A DNA stretch of 64,000 bases, from positions 64,498,118 to 64,562,117 of the forward strand of contig CM049317.1 in the NCBI GenBank assembly GCA_026874595.1, written 5' to 3'. The position numbers and the translations under genes are program-made. The first letter of the stretch is position 1, and each line of letters opens with the position of its first letter. This DNA is from Sipunculus nudus. Its lineage: Eukaryota; Annelida; Sipuncula; Golfingiida; Sipunculidae. Of the stretch, positions 21,570 through 34,520 are shown piece after piece. Under the pieces are notes generated by a model that was not told the DNA's origin, did no database searches, and saw only the letters and a program-made list of their open reading frames with translations.

Positions 21570-24526
21570 GTAAGTGCAGATATCTATTCTCATGTCTGAT
21601 CTGGGATAGAGGCTAAATTTCACCCAATTATTACACTACAGGGCTATATGGGCTGGTTATCCAGAAAGTTCTTATAAAATTAAAGTTGACAGTTTAATAA
21701 TTAAAGGAACGCCTACAGTCAGTCACTGCTTTAGTAACAAGTGAAGGATCTACCTTCAATGTTGTTCATATAAAATATGATAGGATTTCCACATTGTATG
21801 CATATCTGCATCAACTGGAAGATGAGAGTTTTTACTCTGAGCCAGGTTGTGTAATAGGGGATATTGAGCCTCAATCACAGATTAGTATGAAAGTTGACGC
21901 ACGTTCCTCGAGTCACTGCACAACCTCTGCTTTGGTACTGCCAGCCCAAAATGTCCATACACTTTAGGGTGTTCAAAAGAATTATAGTTACAAAATGAAA
22001 CACTAAGTCCTCTAGTAATCAAATTTACAGGATCATTTCAAGGTTGTAAATCTCTCTGTCAGTGTCATGGTGTTGGCAGATTGTAATTATGAGCCAGAGT
22101 AGAAGTGTGCAATTAAATCATAAAGAAGGATTTCTTTAGATGAGAGATGCCTAAAGGTCTGTGGCAGCCATCTCATCTGTTTTGTTTGTTAATGATTTAG
22201 TTCTTTTGAAATGTGATAGTAGTACAAATTGGTCCACCGAGCCTTAAGGCTTTTTATCCTTCTGCAGATATTACAGTCCATTGAGTATCGGGCTTATTCT
22301 AATTTCAAGTTCATTTTACAAATATACACTGGAGAACCGGAAATTTGAACAAGCCCAAAAGCAGAGGTTGTGTCCATGGGAGCTTTCATCTAGTGGTAAA
22401 TGTTTGTAGATATTGTAATAAAGAAATCCTTAATATAGTTCCATTGTTATTAAGATGGGATACATTGTCAAATGTGAGAGGAAAGAATCAACTAAAAGGC
22501 AGTCAAACATGACAATAGTTTAATTTTTAAGATCAGTGAACTTCACCGCAGTTCTGAGAAGAAAAGCTTTTGTTTGATGCAGTATTGCCAAAAAAAAAAA
22601 TATTTTAATTGAGACACATTACAGATACTCAAATCCAGCCAGAAAAGACATATCACTGTATTTAGTCTGTGTTAATATCTTGTAAGATCAAAATTCAGGA
22701 CGTTTTTATTTTTATCCTGATTTATTTTCATTTATGCTGTTACTAAATTTATTTTTGGCAAATATTTGCTCCATATTTTGCCAAATCAGGATTTTTTATT
22801 TAATTGTCAGGAGTTTATATTTAATTGTGTGCATTAACAACTTGGTACAAAATCATAAAAATTGGGTTTAATTGTGAAATTCCTAGTGTATTCCTTCATT
22901 TTTCATATATTCAATTTCTTGCAGTAAATGGAAACATCAGTTGTAAGTCTTTCCTCTCAACCTAGGTCATTGTGTTCCATCTTAAAATCATTATATTCAA
23001 GAAAATATTGAAATTATATGAAAATCTTTCATAACCAATCTGTAATAATTAACATGAAACATGTCTTATGACTCAAAACTACAGTTAGCATTCACACCTG
23101 CCATGAGTCTGGAGTGATTAAAAACTCAAGATCTGTTAAAAATATTGTCACTCTTCTCTGCCATCATTATACCATTTAATAAAAGGTTGGATTGAAAAAT
23201 ATTTTGTTGCAGATGACATAAATCTTTGACATAAAACCATAAATACAACTATATTTCCTTCAGTCATGTCCTTCAAATAGTTTTCTTTATAAGCTGTAGA
23301 ACAAAAGTGTAAAATGGGCTCATCAGTTTTCCAAGAATGGATATTTCAGCTCAGGTGTATCAAAACAAATGATTAAAAATGGGTTGAGAAAGAAAAGCTG
23401 ATTAAGACCACAGATGCATAGCCAGGGATCATTTCAAATTAAAGAAACCCAGTGAAAATTAAGTGGGATATAATGAGAAAACTTTTCCACTTGGCAGAGC
23501 AACAGAGATAAAAATAGCAGGCATATGGTGATTTCATTAGATATTGGTGTGTTTCATGCAATATTACTTTTTCCTGGTTTTATTGTTGTGCAAAGAACAA
23601 TTATGGCAGTATTTTACAGCGGAGTTCACCCTCGATGTAAGAACATGCCAGTGACAGAAATTGCCATTGGTAACCACCGCCATTTCATCCCTAGCAATAA
23701 CATTAAGCTTGTCAATAAATGGCATTTATTCGGAGAACCCTCTGTGAATTCGTAACGTTAAATACAAGTTGTCACCTGAGCTGTTAGAGAGAAAACATGC
23801 ATTCTATAACAGTAGAAGCAATCCAATTCATGTGTCAAGGTGGGACCCATAAAGTTCCTTTGGAAATGTGGTTGTGCTCTTTTAAAGTTCCTCCGTTTTG
23901 AGGTAAATAAGTGTTATCCATGGCTAATTGCTCTTTCATGATGATTAAACTTGCGGAGGAGAGCAGATAAAGGAAGCAATTCTGAAATTGAAACCTGAAC
24001 CCTTCTCCATACTGTTTTCTAGTGTACATTCTACAAAGGAATTCTGTGTCCTTTAAGTTGTACCACATACCCTTTTGAAATTACTCTGGCCAGTTTCGGA
24101 CAGGATCATTTCCCCCAGGCCTCAATTTATTAAATCAACGAAGACAGTTAATTGGATGGCTTTCAGATGTCCAGGGTCTGCTTCGCCAGCTTAATTTGTT
24201 GTCATGGAATCGTATGATGTTCTCTCAATAAAACACAACCCTGAGACCTCTTATAAAAAGAGTAACTTGAAATTTAATCTCTTAAACACAAACATGCTTT
24301 AATTAAATAACACTATTTTGATAATTTATTGAGCCTTGGATCATGGTGATACCAGTATTGGTTTCCAACATGATCAAATTAACCACGCCAGGGCATAGGA
24401 TCCATCAAGAACAATAAATTTCAGTCATGGTATTGCTGCATTTACTGTTCCAAGTTGGTATTCTGGTATAAAACAATTTGGATGCCTTTCTGATTGGAAC
24501 AATATTGAAAAACATGATCATTGATG

Positions 24527-24640
24527 ATCATGATCTAATAAATTAGTCAGATAGTAAGTTGGTCTTACAATGAATGGTTCCTGCCACTTAAGACTAACCT
24601 TTATCAAGACCAACCTTTATCATGATCTAATAAATTAGTC
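24527..24640 (+). repeat. Pair of 22-bp exact direct repeats
   Basis: An identical 22-bp word beginning atcatgatctaa and ending aattagtc occurs at 24527-24548 and 24619-24640, a period of 92 bp. Between them is a short tandem (agactaacctttatca, agaccaacctttatca). This is a small diverged tandem duplication. Confidence 0.6.
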
Positions 24641-25224
24641 CCATAAATATAGTCCTTTTATGGAACCTTCCATTAAGATTAACCTCGGTAACTTAATGTT
24701 GCTCCAGTATCTCTTACAGAGATATCTTCCTCCAGTGGTCAAACATACTTTCGTTAAAATCTTGTTTCTTTGAAAAGCCCAATCGAGTTGCCGCATTGCA
24801 GCATCTATCGGTTGATAAATAAATCATGCAGATGTCAGCTTTTAGTATGTATGATTTTAAAAATAAATGTTGGTTTGATGGCAGTAAATATAATATGAAC
24901 CATGTTACAAGAAAATCTTGAACCTCCAAAAAAGAATTCAGTTTTAGATGAAAGGTTTCAGTAGGACATATATTTTTGTATCAGATGATAGTCAAAATAT
25001 TGATATTGAACCCAAGTACACAGTTTGTACATTGAAACAGTGTATGTAATATAAAGTTGAATGTCATAGCAAAAAGTGTAGTCTATAACATCAAACAGGT
25101 AGTTGTTTTTCAAATTGAAACACATTTGAAAAGGTACAGATATTGTATTTCATCATTATCCTTTTGTTACTATGCAGTTTGAAATCTTCAGGCATTTTTT
25201 AACAGGTATTATTTAATGTGATTC

Positions 25225-25242
25225 TATATATATATATATATA
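25225..25242. repeat. (TA)n microsatellite
   Basis: Alternating ta run of about 18 bp. Confidence 0.9.
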
Positions 25243-25678
25243 TTCCATTTTTACAATCATGTTTGCTCTTGGTATATAAGTCTGTAATCTTCAAAGCCTT
25301 CCTGTAATGCTGCCACTTGATATGTTTTAGCAAATTTTTTTTTTTTTTTTAATTACTTTTCATAGTTTTTACAAACTTTTTCATGTGTTGATACCTTTGA
25401 TCTCCCCCTCCTTGTTTCTTCCACCGACTGGCTCACTGGCCCTTAAGTTGGAAAGATAAGCACAAGTGTCAAGAATTTGTTGTAAGTGATTTGACAATAC
25501 TATGGCTTTATTAAAATAACCCTGAAGTTAGTACTATGGGTCCTTACATTCCTGAACCCTGTACCTAGGTATTTTAATGCAATTAACATTGGGCTCTTTT
25601 ACAGATTTTATTTTTTGTTTTACATTTAAGTTATATTTTTAAGATTGGGGTAAAATTTCTTTTCTTGTAAGATTTTGC

Positions 25679-25724
25679 TTTTTTTTTGTAAAATTTTTTT
25701 TTTTTTTTTGGGGGGGGGGGGGGG
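25679..25724 (+). repeat. T-tract followed by a G15-16 run
   Basis: Two T runs are followed directly by an uninterrupted run of about 15 G. The G-run could form a quadruplex. It could also be a sequencing-difficult homopolymer. Confidence 0.9.
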
Positions 25725-28639
25725 TTAATTTTTAGAGTGGCAGCTCTGGGTTAGGTTTGGCCTCCAGTGGGCAGGTCATTCAGTGCAATAGCAAGTAGGC
25801 TTGAGGACTAATTTTATGTAGATCTTCTTGTGACCATGTTGGCTTACTGTACCCCACAGGCAGCGACGAGACAGAGTTGGGGGAGTGAAGCCGCCCATAT
25901 CTCAATTCAATACAAAGTAACTTGCAGCAGGTCAACTGTCGGCCAGGGCTAGGACTGGCAGTAAGTTACTTTGGTTGTGATTGTGATTGGGACATGGCTT
26001 TCCCCACCTAGTCTGCTTGTGTGATCTTCACAAAGCCTCTGATTGTGATTAAAGACCTTCTTGACACAATGTAATCTTCCATGTAATATGCAACTGATGC
26101 ATCAGTTCCCATAAACTGGTTTGAAAACAGCCCCTCAGTTGCTTGAAAATGAAAGAATAAATGTATTTCAGGATCGCTGACATTGAAATTCAGTAATGCT
26201 GTATTACAGTATTGTTAATTTTATTTACCTAAATGAAATTTGAAAATGATCTTGTTGGATTCTGAAAGTGACATAATTATTTTGATACATTGCAAAGGAA
26301 AACAATAAAAATAGTTATTTTTACAGTCGTTTCATTTGGAAAGCTTGTATTAAAAAAATCAACACATACATTTCAGCAGGAAAATGATATTTTATGAATT
26401 TTCTTTCTAGATTTGGTCAGCCCTTCTGTTCACTAGAATTTGAAGTATTCTTCAGTATATATGAGAAATTGTCCTAAAAAGCCATTTTTTTTTTAATTTG
26501 TCAAGTTGGTCATTGTGATGCCACAGGCAGGCTGAGTGAATGGTTTTGTCATCATAAAGAGCCTTTCTGTCACCTGGTTCTTAAAGAGCGTCAGGTGTCC
26601 CCTCACCTGGACGTTACCGAGTGCTAGGTGTCATTTATACTTTGTGGTGAAGCAAAGCCTTCTCTTGGGGCAAGTTGTCGTCCATGCTTTGTGATGTCAT
26701 ATAGTTGCATTAATAAGGTACTGGTTTCATTAACATGGCTAATTACTGTTTATATTGATTATTGTCACTCACATGACAGGTTTAATCTCCATAATAACAT
26801 CACGATACAACACCAGGTTTTCACTGTGTATGAGTATTTAGTAATTGTATTTAAGTATGTATTATTCACCATGCTGGAGGTGTTGTCATGCTTGAGTGCT
26901 GATTAATTGATGGTGGCAGAGGTGATGCTTTCATATGTGAGTGCCAGACAATGTTTAATATTTTTAATGTACAAATATTCATGAATGACTGTGTTGAACA
27001 TGCACTGCCAAATTTTTATAAATGATTGTGAATTTAAAACCACAGTGCTATTAGTAGAGTCATCAGGATTTTGACTTGCCTTTGAATGAATTGGGTATCA
27101 TTCTATTAAATGTTTGATGAATGTTTAATGAAATAAAGATGAACAATTGCTCATGCAGAGGCATAAGTCAGGAGGAAGGAAGGGGTACTTTGCAGTACAT
27201 AATTAATGTTACACAAGTTAAGTAATATGAATGTTGCCTTTAGGGCATAGCAAAGCATTGGTGGAATATCAATTAAACTATTGATTTATTTACTGAGGAT
27301 TTGAACTATTTGTTACATTTAACCACTGCAAAATATGAAAAGTCAACTTATTATCAATGTTAAAAGTCAAGAATGTTGTATTGATATGTATAGCAAAACT
27401 AAAAAAGCAACTGTGAAGGCTTTTACTGAAGCTTTTGTGGTTTATTCCTGTCAGATGGAAAATTTCATCATGAGGAAAATGATTTTCATTGTCATAGCTT
27501 TCAGATGATTTGTATATCAACTGGCAGCATAGTTGGCCCATGTCAGGGAAGCGTGCATAAATAATGACTTATTCTGTTTGATCAACAGACACTGTGTACA
27601 GGCTACATCAAATTGTGCAAGCAGTGTTAAGTGAAACACGTTGAGATATCATAGCTGAGCGCAGATTGTTAATAGCAAGTCTGTTGTGTAAATATGTCGA
27701 GATGTCCAGTGCATTATAGAACAAGTCTGGGTGAGAGATTAATTATCGTGAAATGGGACAACAGGGAAATAGAAAAGCAAGATCTATACTTCCATGTTTG
27801 CCAGAGTAAAATTATGGTTCTTGTGCAAGAGTCAGCAGTGTGAAAGACTAAGAATTCGAAGTTTATTCCAAAAGGTTTTCTCTATGAACAGAATGGATAC
27901 TTGTTGAAAGATCAGATGAAATTTGTCCAGACAATCAGCTGTATTTACTGTAAAAACAAAATAACAGATGACTAAATGGGGAAAATAGGTATATTAGTCA
28001 AAAAATTAAATGCTAAACTGTATTGGGACCATTGCTAATTAAGAGTTTATGAGAAGTGCCCTTTTAAGACACTTTGACACACTATAAATTTAGCATATTT
28101 GGATTGGGCTGTAACGAACATCCAAACTCGTACAAATCTGCAGTCTACTGAGCTCAAATATTTGCATACTTCAGTTTTGTTGATTTATGAGCTTTTTATA
28201 ACCTTATTTAAGCTATAAGACACATAAAAATACCAAAGAAGAATGTTTCACAACTGAATTTTATATAGTATTTTCTGTCCAGTAATTTGCTGTGTGCTTG
28301 TTTTTACCGGGCAAAAGTATCCCAAAGTAGGTGATTTATTGCAGATGATACATTGGTACTGAAACAACTTTAACACAAAATATTTTCTACACACATGGAT
28401 CAACATATTTGTTTATTTTGTATTTCTTGCTGTGTATAATGCAGGACTTAAAGTTAGCAAACTGATTTGTGTATTGCCATGTTTTATCATAATTAATAGT
28501 GTCAGCTCACGAGTTGCCATGCAATACACAGCCCAAAATTCATTGTGTAACACATACCATTCATAAAAATGTTGATTTTCTGATTATTGTAAGATTATTG
28601 AGAGCCCTGAGTATTTGACACTTCCGCTCTTCTTTTCAG

Positions 28640-28669
28640 TTTAAGGCCAAACAAGAACTGGTGTTTGTG
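28640..28669 (+). CDS. Possible 30-nt microexon in the long downstream intron
   Basis: A strong pyrimidine-rich acceptor (cttccgctcttcttttcag) is followed by 30 bases and then a good donor (gtaagaa at 28670). The length is a multiple of three. One frame reads FKAKQELVFV. The frame required by the ADAR linker exon (one base to complete a codon) is also open, reading LRPNKNWCL. It could be a cassette microexon of the ADAR2-like gene, an exon of another transcript, or a chance splice-site pair. Nothing in the encoded residues identifies it. Confidence 0.25.
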
Positions 28670-29084
28670 GTAAGAAATAATGGACATGAGTTTGTCACCT
28701 AGTATTAATAGTTGTCACCTCCTAATCTTTTGGGGTATGTAAGAACTGAAGTAAGACCCTCTAGGGACAGCCGCTGGCATAACCTTCAAATTGATCTCGT
28801 TTGTCTCAGGAATACATACAGCAAGGTTCAGGTGTCATCATCAATAATCATTGTTGACTTCATACATTCGACTATATATCCCCAAAAGAATTTTATATTG
28901 CAGGCATTGTAATTATGGGGATGGGGACTTTGGAGACCTCGCATTTTGAGATTAAGGAAACTTAATAGTGTTCCTTGTGAAACAGTGGCAGCCATGGGTA
29001 CATCGCTTGTTATGCACCAAAAATGCAGGAGACTACTCAGGTGGCAGGGAGACTCGTTTATTAAAAGTCTTGTACATCGTAAAC

Positions 29085-29212
29085 CAGGTTAATGAAACAT
29101 TGTGGGAGAATGCTCAGATCCAGTAGACTGCCAATATGGCTTCAAGGCATCCTTTATTAAAGGTGGTGTTCTGCATTTATAAGGTTAATGAAACATTATG
29201 TGAGAAAGCGCT
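29085..29212 (+). repeat. Diverged tandem duplication of about 95 bp
   Basis: aggttaatgaaacatt followed by a gtgggagaa or atgtgagaa block occurs near 29087 and 29182, each preceded by tttattaaa and a related spacer. This indicates an old tandem duplication. Confidence 0.45.
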
Positions 29213-30113
29213 AGCGTAATCTTATTGTCCAAGTCTGGAATGTAATATAAGGTGATGACCACTGACTGACTCTGTACTGAGTCTGCTGTTTGAAGTATGA
29301 GTTTACCCTGGACATCACCGTCTCTGTAAACATCACAGCGACTGTCTCATCATCCACATCACTGTGATATCTATAAGTAATTAGGTCAATCATTTGTTTT
29401 TGAATTTCAATAGAAAATGAAATGAAGCTTTCTTCATTTATACAAATTAACAGCTAATGTTTGAATATAAATATTTTACCTTGACTTTGCCAATAATAAT
29501 CATTTTGGTATATTTCTAATGCTGATAAAAATATTTCTATTTGATTTCTGCATTTATACAAGGTGTAGTGGCCAAAGAATAAGGTCCAGTGTCCCTCTTT
29601 TTTTTCTCACAATTCCGAGCATTCCGAGCAGTCCTAATATAGTGAACTTTAAATGACACATTGAGTCTGAAATAACTGTTTGCATGTCATGCCTTAGATT
29701 GGCAGCTGAAGATCAATAAATGCTTCACCAACATTGTCAGTTGCAGCAGAGACTATCCTTGACAAATAAAAAACAAATGTTTTCAACCAACTCATCAAGA
29801 TTATGATCCGCAGTCAATCAACCAGAGGTAGCTAAACCTTTCAGTGCTGTGGAGCCTATTGACCTTTATGTGACCCTTTCATGAATATTAATAAGACCCA
29901 ATGTCCATAAGTAAACTTGTGTATTAATTTGATGGAGACCAAAAACTGGAGATATGAATAAGACAGCTCAGGTCTTTGTGGCAAGGTAAACTGTGTAAAG
30001 CAAAATTCATTTAGGTACTAAAATTAATGGCAACAGTGACAACTTATCGTTAAATAGATATATCATAACTGCAAAGTGCACACTGGTACAGCAGATGGAT
30101 ATAACTATAGCTG

Positions 30114-30235
30114 TTACCTCTGACAAGGAGGTTATGTTTTCATCTATGTATCTGTTTGTTTGGAGTGGATCCAGAAAGATTGCTTTGCCCTGGCAGGGGT
30201 ATGAGCTCTATGGAGTGGCATTCTGGGTTAAATTA
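30114..30235. mobile_element. Short copy of the ACCTC..CAAGGAGG inverted-repeat element
   Basis: The left end, acctctgacaaggaggttatgttttc and a ctgtttgttt block, and the right end, ggcaggggtatgagctctatggagtg, match by inverted repeat (acctctgacaagg against acccctgccaggg). This is the pattern of a widespread marine-invertebrate MITE whose middle has been lost here, leaving only about 120 bp. Confidence 0.55.
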
Positions 30236-33200
30236 CCAGTAATAGGGATTCTTTAGCATTCATGCTGTGTCAGTGAACATTGCCAGTTGGGTATTCCACT
30301 ATTGATATCTCAAACTGGTCTATGATATGGAGAAATATCTTAACCAGCAATGCCTTCTGTGTATGCTGTTGTCATATCTGTATAAATATATAACACTGAT
30401 TGTGCATGTTAGAGGATATTCAGAACATATCAGCTCTTACCTCATCATGCCATGGTTGCACAAATATTTTCACCATTTACAGTCTTTAAATGAGGGGGAT
30501 ATATAGCCCAAGACAGTTCAGTAAAAGCAAATGTGTGAAAATGTGCAAAAATTGTCATCAACAAGGGTAAACAGAAATTAAGTCACAACTATAGATAGAA
30601 AAACAGTCTAGATGAGAAAAAGTCTAGATATAAAAAAAAATTGCCTGATAATATTACAGTGTAATTGAATTTCATTTTAAGAGATACTCAAAAATTAAAA
30701 AAAAATTCATTGAATTAATATTTTAAAAAAATTTTTGTTAATATTTATTATGAAAAAAATATACCTTTGGTTTTTTGCTTGAAAAAACAGTCTGATCATA
30801 TTGTTAGATCAGCTGGTATGTGCTGTGTCTTATCGAGAAAATAACAACGTTTGTTTAATGAACAGCCTGTGCAGATTGTATTTGTTTCTTATTCTCCATT
30901 ATGCTAGTTCTTTAAAAATGGTACGATGGTAAACCTCGACAAAAAAACTCCTACTTCTGCTTCGTGCATGTTTGTTGTGGGATGATTTAATCGGAGAACA
31001 GATGTGGGATTTTGAATTTCTGAATGCAATGCTTATTGATTATCATTTTCAGCTTCATTTGTTTGTCATAAGGAATGCCAGTGTTTAAATCCATTAGCTA
31101 CAAAAAACATGCTTGTTTAGACATTCATAAGACTAGAATATCTGAGCTAAGCTGTTTGGAAATCAGAATTCTGACATGATTCGTCGTTGAAATTTCAAAG
31201 GAAGAAGCATAAATAAGAACTAGTTGTTAGTGTATTTCTGCTCAGCTTGGATTGACTTGTTCCAATAAGTTTTTGTTAAACACATTATGTTGGAATTCTC
31301 TTGAAGTAACCAGTAGCAATACTTCAAAGACGGTTCATCTGTGATATAAAGTTTTTATCTTCTTTATGCTTCTGCATAGGTTCTTTTAGGTTCTAGGAGC
31401 CAGCATTCTTTGAACTCTCTAAGAGCTATCCTTCAGCATCAGATTGGTGATTTAGTTTGATTTTCAACTGTCAGATTTGTATTGTCTTCATCCTAGATGG
31501 GCTATTTGAAAGAAGACTCAGTTTTGAGTTTTCACCTAAATGAGAGAATCTTGGGATTTACCATTGCCTGGTCTGAAGATGCCAGTTCTCAGCAGTTCTC
31601 TTCTAAAAGCAATTTAGCCAGCCACATTTAATGGTATGTGAAGATATGTCATATATTATCTATTAAAGAAAAACATCTCGTCTTTCCAAACAGTGCTGGA
31701 TATGAACTCTGAACTTAATCATCATTGATTTTACAAGGAATAGATAAAAAAAAGTTTTTAGTCTCTTTTTCAAATTCTAAAGGGAAACCTTTAACCATAA
31801 CATCAGTAAATGAATGCAGGCACATTGATAGTAAATAGTTGACTTCTTGTTGGCCTTCAGCTTAATTATTTATTGTTTAAAAAATCTTTTAATTGTTAGG
31901 AAATTTTTTTTCTTTATTTGAAATAACATCTATCAGTTGCTTAGCAGACTGTATTTGAGTATTAATTGATATGAAGGAACGCCTCTTTTAAAACTTAGTA
32001 ATAAATTAGGCTGTTCATGGTCTTAAACCTTCAGTATACTGTTCAATTTGAATGATCTATGGTACATAAGGTGAAGAGGTCCATGTATCTATGAATATTC
32101 ATAAGTTAATACTATTGTAAATAAAAACACAAGGTTACTTATAGCACAGCTATATACTTCATTACAAAATTTATATGTAATATTAATTTACACTTCACAA
32201 AGAAAATCTGATCATGTCACACCAAGACCAACCTCATGAAAGTTAATTATGGAAAAGCAGCCATGTTAGGTTATTTCCATAGACTAATTTGGTCAGAAAT
32301 GACAGGAAATTGACTTAACAAAAGAGTGGTTTTCAGACGGATTTTACAAATTGATAAGTGAAATTGTATACTTTTTTCACTGCAGAAAAACACATTTCAA
32401 GGTCCACCAAAATGTACTTGGGAGGTAAAAGAACTCTTTGCTGGACATAACATGAAGTAAAATTATTTCCTATGATATCTTATCCATTAATCACGAAACA
32501 TCAAATCATTAATTGTCACATTAATGTTCTGAATAGTTATAAAATAAGTCAAGAAATGATTGTCTGTGGCATTTCGTATTTTTTCAGCTGTCACATCAGA
32601 AAGATATACATATCTTTCACTGTCCCCGAGTTCTGCTGCTTTTTCTGTTTGTGGAAGATACAAACTAAACCAATGTGGACGGTGCCATAAATCACATGCC
32701 TGCTGGAGCTTTAATAATGGAATTATTTCACGTTCTGATGTTTAAGGATTTGACTGGATTTGACCAATCAAAAGCATACGAGACATAAATTGTATTTGAA
32801 AAGCCCAGCAGAGATGCTTAAAACACATGCTTTTTGTGAAAAAGATGGCACTTCAATGTACAATTTATTTTAATAACGGTATTTGGTAAATTTCTAAACT
32901 GGCACTGGGGTGCTTGAATCTGGCCTTTCTTCAGAGGTTTCATGTGTAGTGAAATAAATAGATTATATGATTTATGGAGCATCACTTCCTATTGTGTATT
33001 ATAATGTCACTAAGGATTTTCATTGTGACAGCTGACCAATAAAGCATATTAAGTGATCATGTTAAGAACACTGCACTCGGCTAAAAAATCCCTTTGTAGT
33101 AGGGAAGTATAATACAGCCTCAATCAGCTTCAGGCTTTCAAGACATCCAGATTTTCCAGGTCTCCCAGATTGACTATAAAGAGCACAGTAGGGATATGTT

Positions 33201-33959
33201 ATAAAGATTACACAAAAAGATATAAAATGTTCTGTTAAAATACGATGTCTGATGTAGTGAGTTATGGTGTTATTATCAATTTCTGTAGCAAGTTGTGTTT
33301 TAATTTAGAAGGTGACCTTTTTTTCTGTTTTCATGATTAAAAGCAATAGTTACAGAATTGTCTTTCTTTTAAATAAAACACACTTGTCTAATAAATTGAT
33401 AGGTTTACAGGTATCTAGTTTGTCTTTTCAAATTTCCATCAGCGCCACTCAAATAACAATGTGTATATGATACTCTCCAGTGCTCTCAACGTTTGTTTGT
33501 ATCTTTTGGATCAGATTTTTTCCACCTTGCTCGCATAACTCATCAGAGTCCATGGAAACATAGTTATATATATTAAGTCATACTGCACTGTTACCAAATT
33601 TAGTAAAATATCTGGCAGTAAGCTCCTCATTTTCCAGACTGTTTATTGGTCATTTCCAACTTCACATTGCGCCGGGATAAAGATTTCATTTCAGCTTAGG
33701 CCTTTGCATTGTGACCTATTGCCCCAGGTCCAGAGTAAACCATGGTAGTAGTGTTTTAAACCAGAATACAAGTGATAGACTGTGGTCTACGGCAGCTGTA
33801 TCTTACATCAGCGTTGGCAGCATCGTTGACACTGAGAGAAGAAAAAAAAACCTTCAGTACCTTCAATGTTTGCCTCCAGCAATATTGGTCACTCTAGTGC
33901 AGGAAAAAGTGGGTGTGAAAACAAGATATTTCTCCTTGGTTTATCGCCTTAAGCTGCTA

Positions 33960-34520
33960 CAAGAAAAACACATTAGGACTATCAAATATGGAATTGTATT
34001 CAGACTCCATGCAAAGAGGGTTAGTTCAAGCCAGTACAACAGGACAAGCCTACCAAGGTATGGACAAGCACTTCGAGGGTTCCATCAGAGTTGAGCAGGT
34101 TAATCATTCAACGTTTGACAAGTTGTTCCATTACTTAAGGACTTGCTTCTACCCTGAAAAGCTTTCATGAATGGCCTGGATGCCACTCATGTGGCCATTA
34201 TAGAATTAAGGCGCTTATCTTGGTGTTAGGGAAGAAGGCGTTAATGGTTTTTAAATCCCAACTCAGACTAACTGTAATCATTGGAAGTGTTCATTGGAGC
34301 AAACGTTTTACAGGATATCAGATTAAGACAACTGTTGGGGTTGTATTGTGGAGAATTTTTACAGCCCCCATTTTGGCTTCTGAAATGCATTGTCACATTA
34401 AGTGTATTGCTTAATCTGTGGGCAGGTGTTAAGCTGCTGAATGATTTTGGATTGCTTTTGGTCAGATGTTTTGTCAACTGGAAGCATATTGTGGTAATAG
34501 TATAACAGGATTATGGGGAA
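33960..34520 (+). pseudogene. Decayed PIF/Harbinger-like transposase remnant
   Basis: Short motifs in the order and approximate spacing of a Harbinger (HARBI1-type) DDE transposase are scattered over all three plus-strand frames. A helical stretch HSTFDKLFHYLRTC lies near 34100-34145. LDATHVAII at about 34176-34202 resembles the IDGTHxAI catalytic block. GSVHWSKRF at about 34283-34309 resembles the PGSxHDSRxF block. LLGLYCGEFLQPPFWLLK at about 34332-34385 resembles the LLGDSGYxLxPWLL block. DFGLLLVRCF at about 34443-34472 resembles the ExxFGxLKxRF block. The last two are about 38 codons apart, close to the usual distance. Frameshifts, stops and losses of catalytic acids show it is inactive. 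No terminal inverted repeats were located. The call rests on motif resemblance, not on alignment. Confidence 0.45.

Larger units (their letters stand above)
21570..33959. other. Probable long ADAR intron or intergenic DNA
   Basis: Follows the strong donor at 21570. It contains the direct repeats at 24527, homopolymer and TA tracts near 25.2-25.7 kb, the microexon candidate at 28640, the duplication at 29085 and the short element at 30114. I looked for ADAR deaminase signatures on the plus strand and saw none. Isolated acceptor-like sites (22267, 25860, 28332, 31050) have no convincing coding sequence behind them. Confidence 0.45.

Noticed and set aside
21428-21616. 62-codon ATG-started ORF over the linker exon
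   Set aside because: It is a different frame from the phase-matched ADAR linker reading and runs past the strong donor at 21570.
22268-22396. Exon-like open stretch after a tctgcag acceptor
   Set aside because: Phase-compatible and open for 40-odd codons, but no ADAR deaminase resemblance and only a weak donor (gtaaat).
25860-25918. Acceptor ccccacag followed by a short open frame (QRRDRVGGVKPPISQ)
   Set aside because: Runs to a stop after about 20 codons with no donor and no resemblance to ADAR.
28980-29700. cgagcattccgagcag word pair near 29616 as a regulatory element
   Set aside because: Short ten-base tandem, explainable by chance or slippage.
33711-34094. 127-codon plus-strand ORF as a gene
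   Set aside because: Overlaps in part the decayed transposase in a different frame, and the product has no family features.
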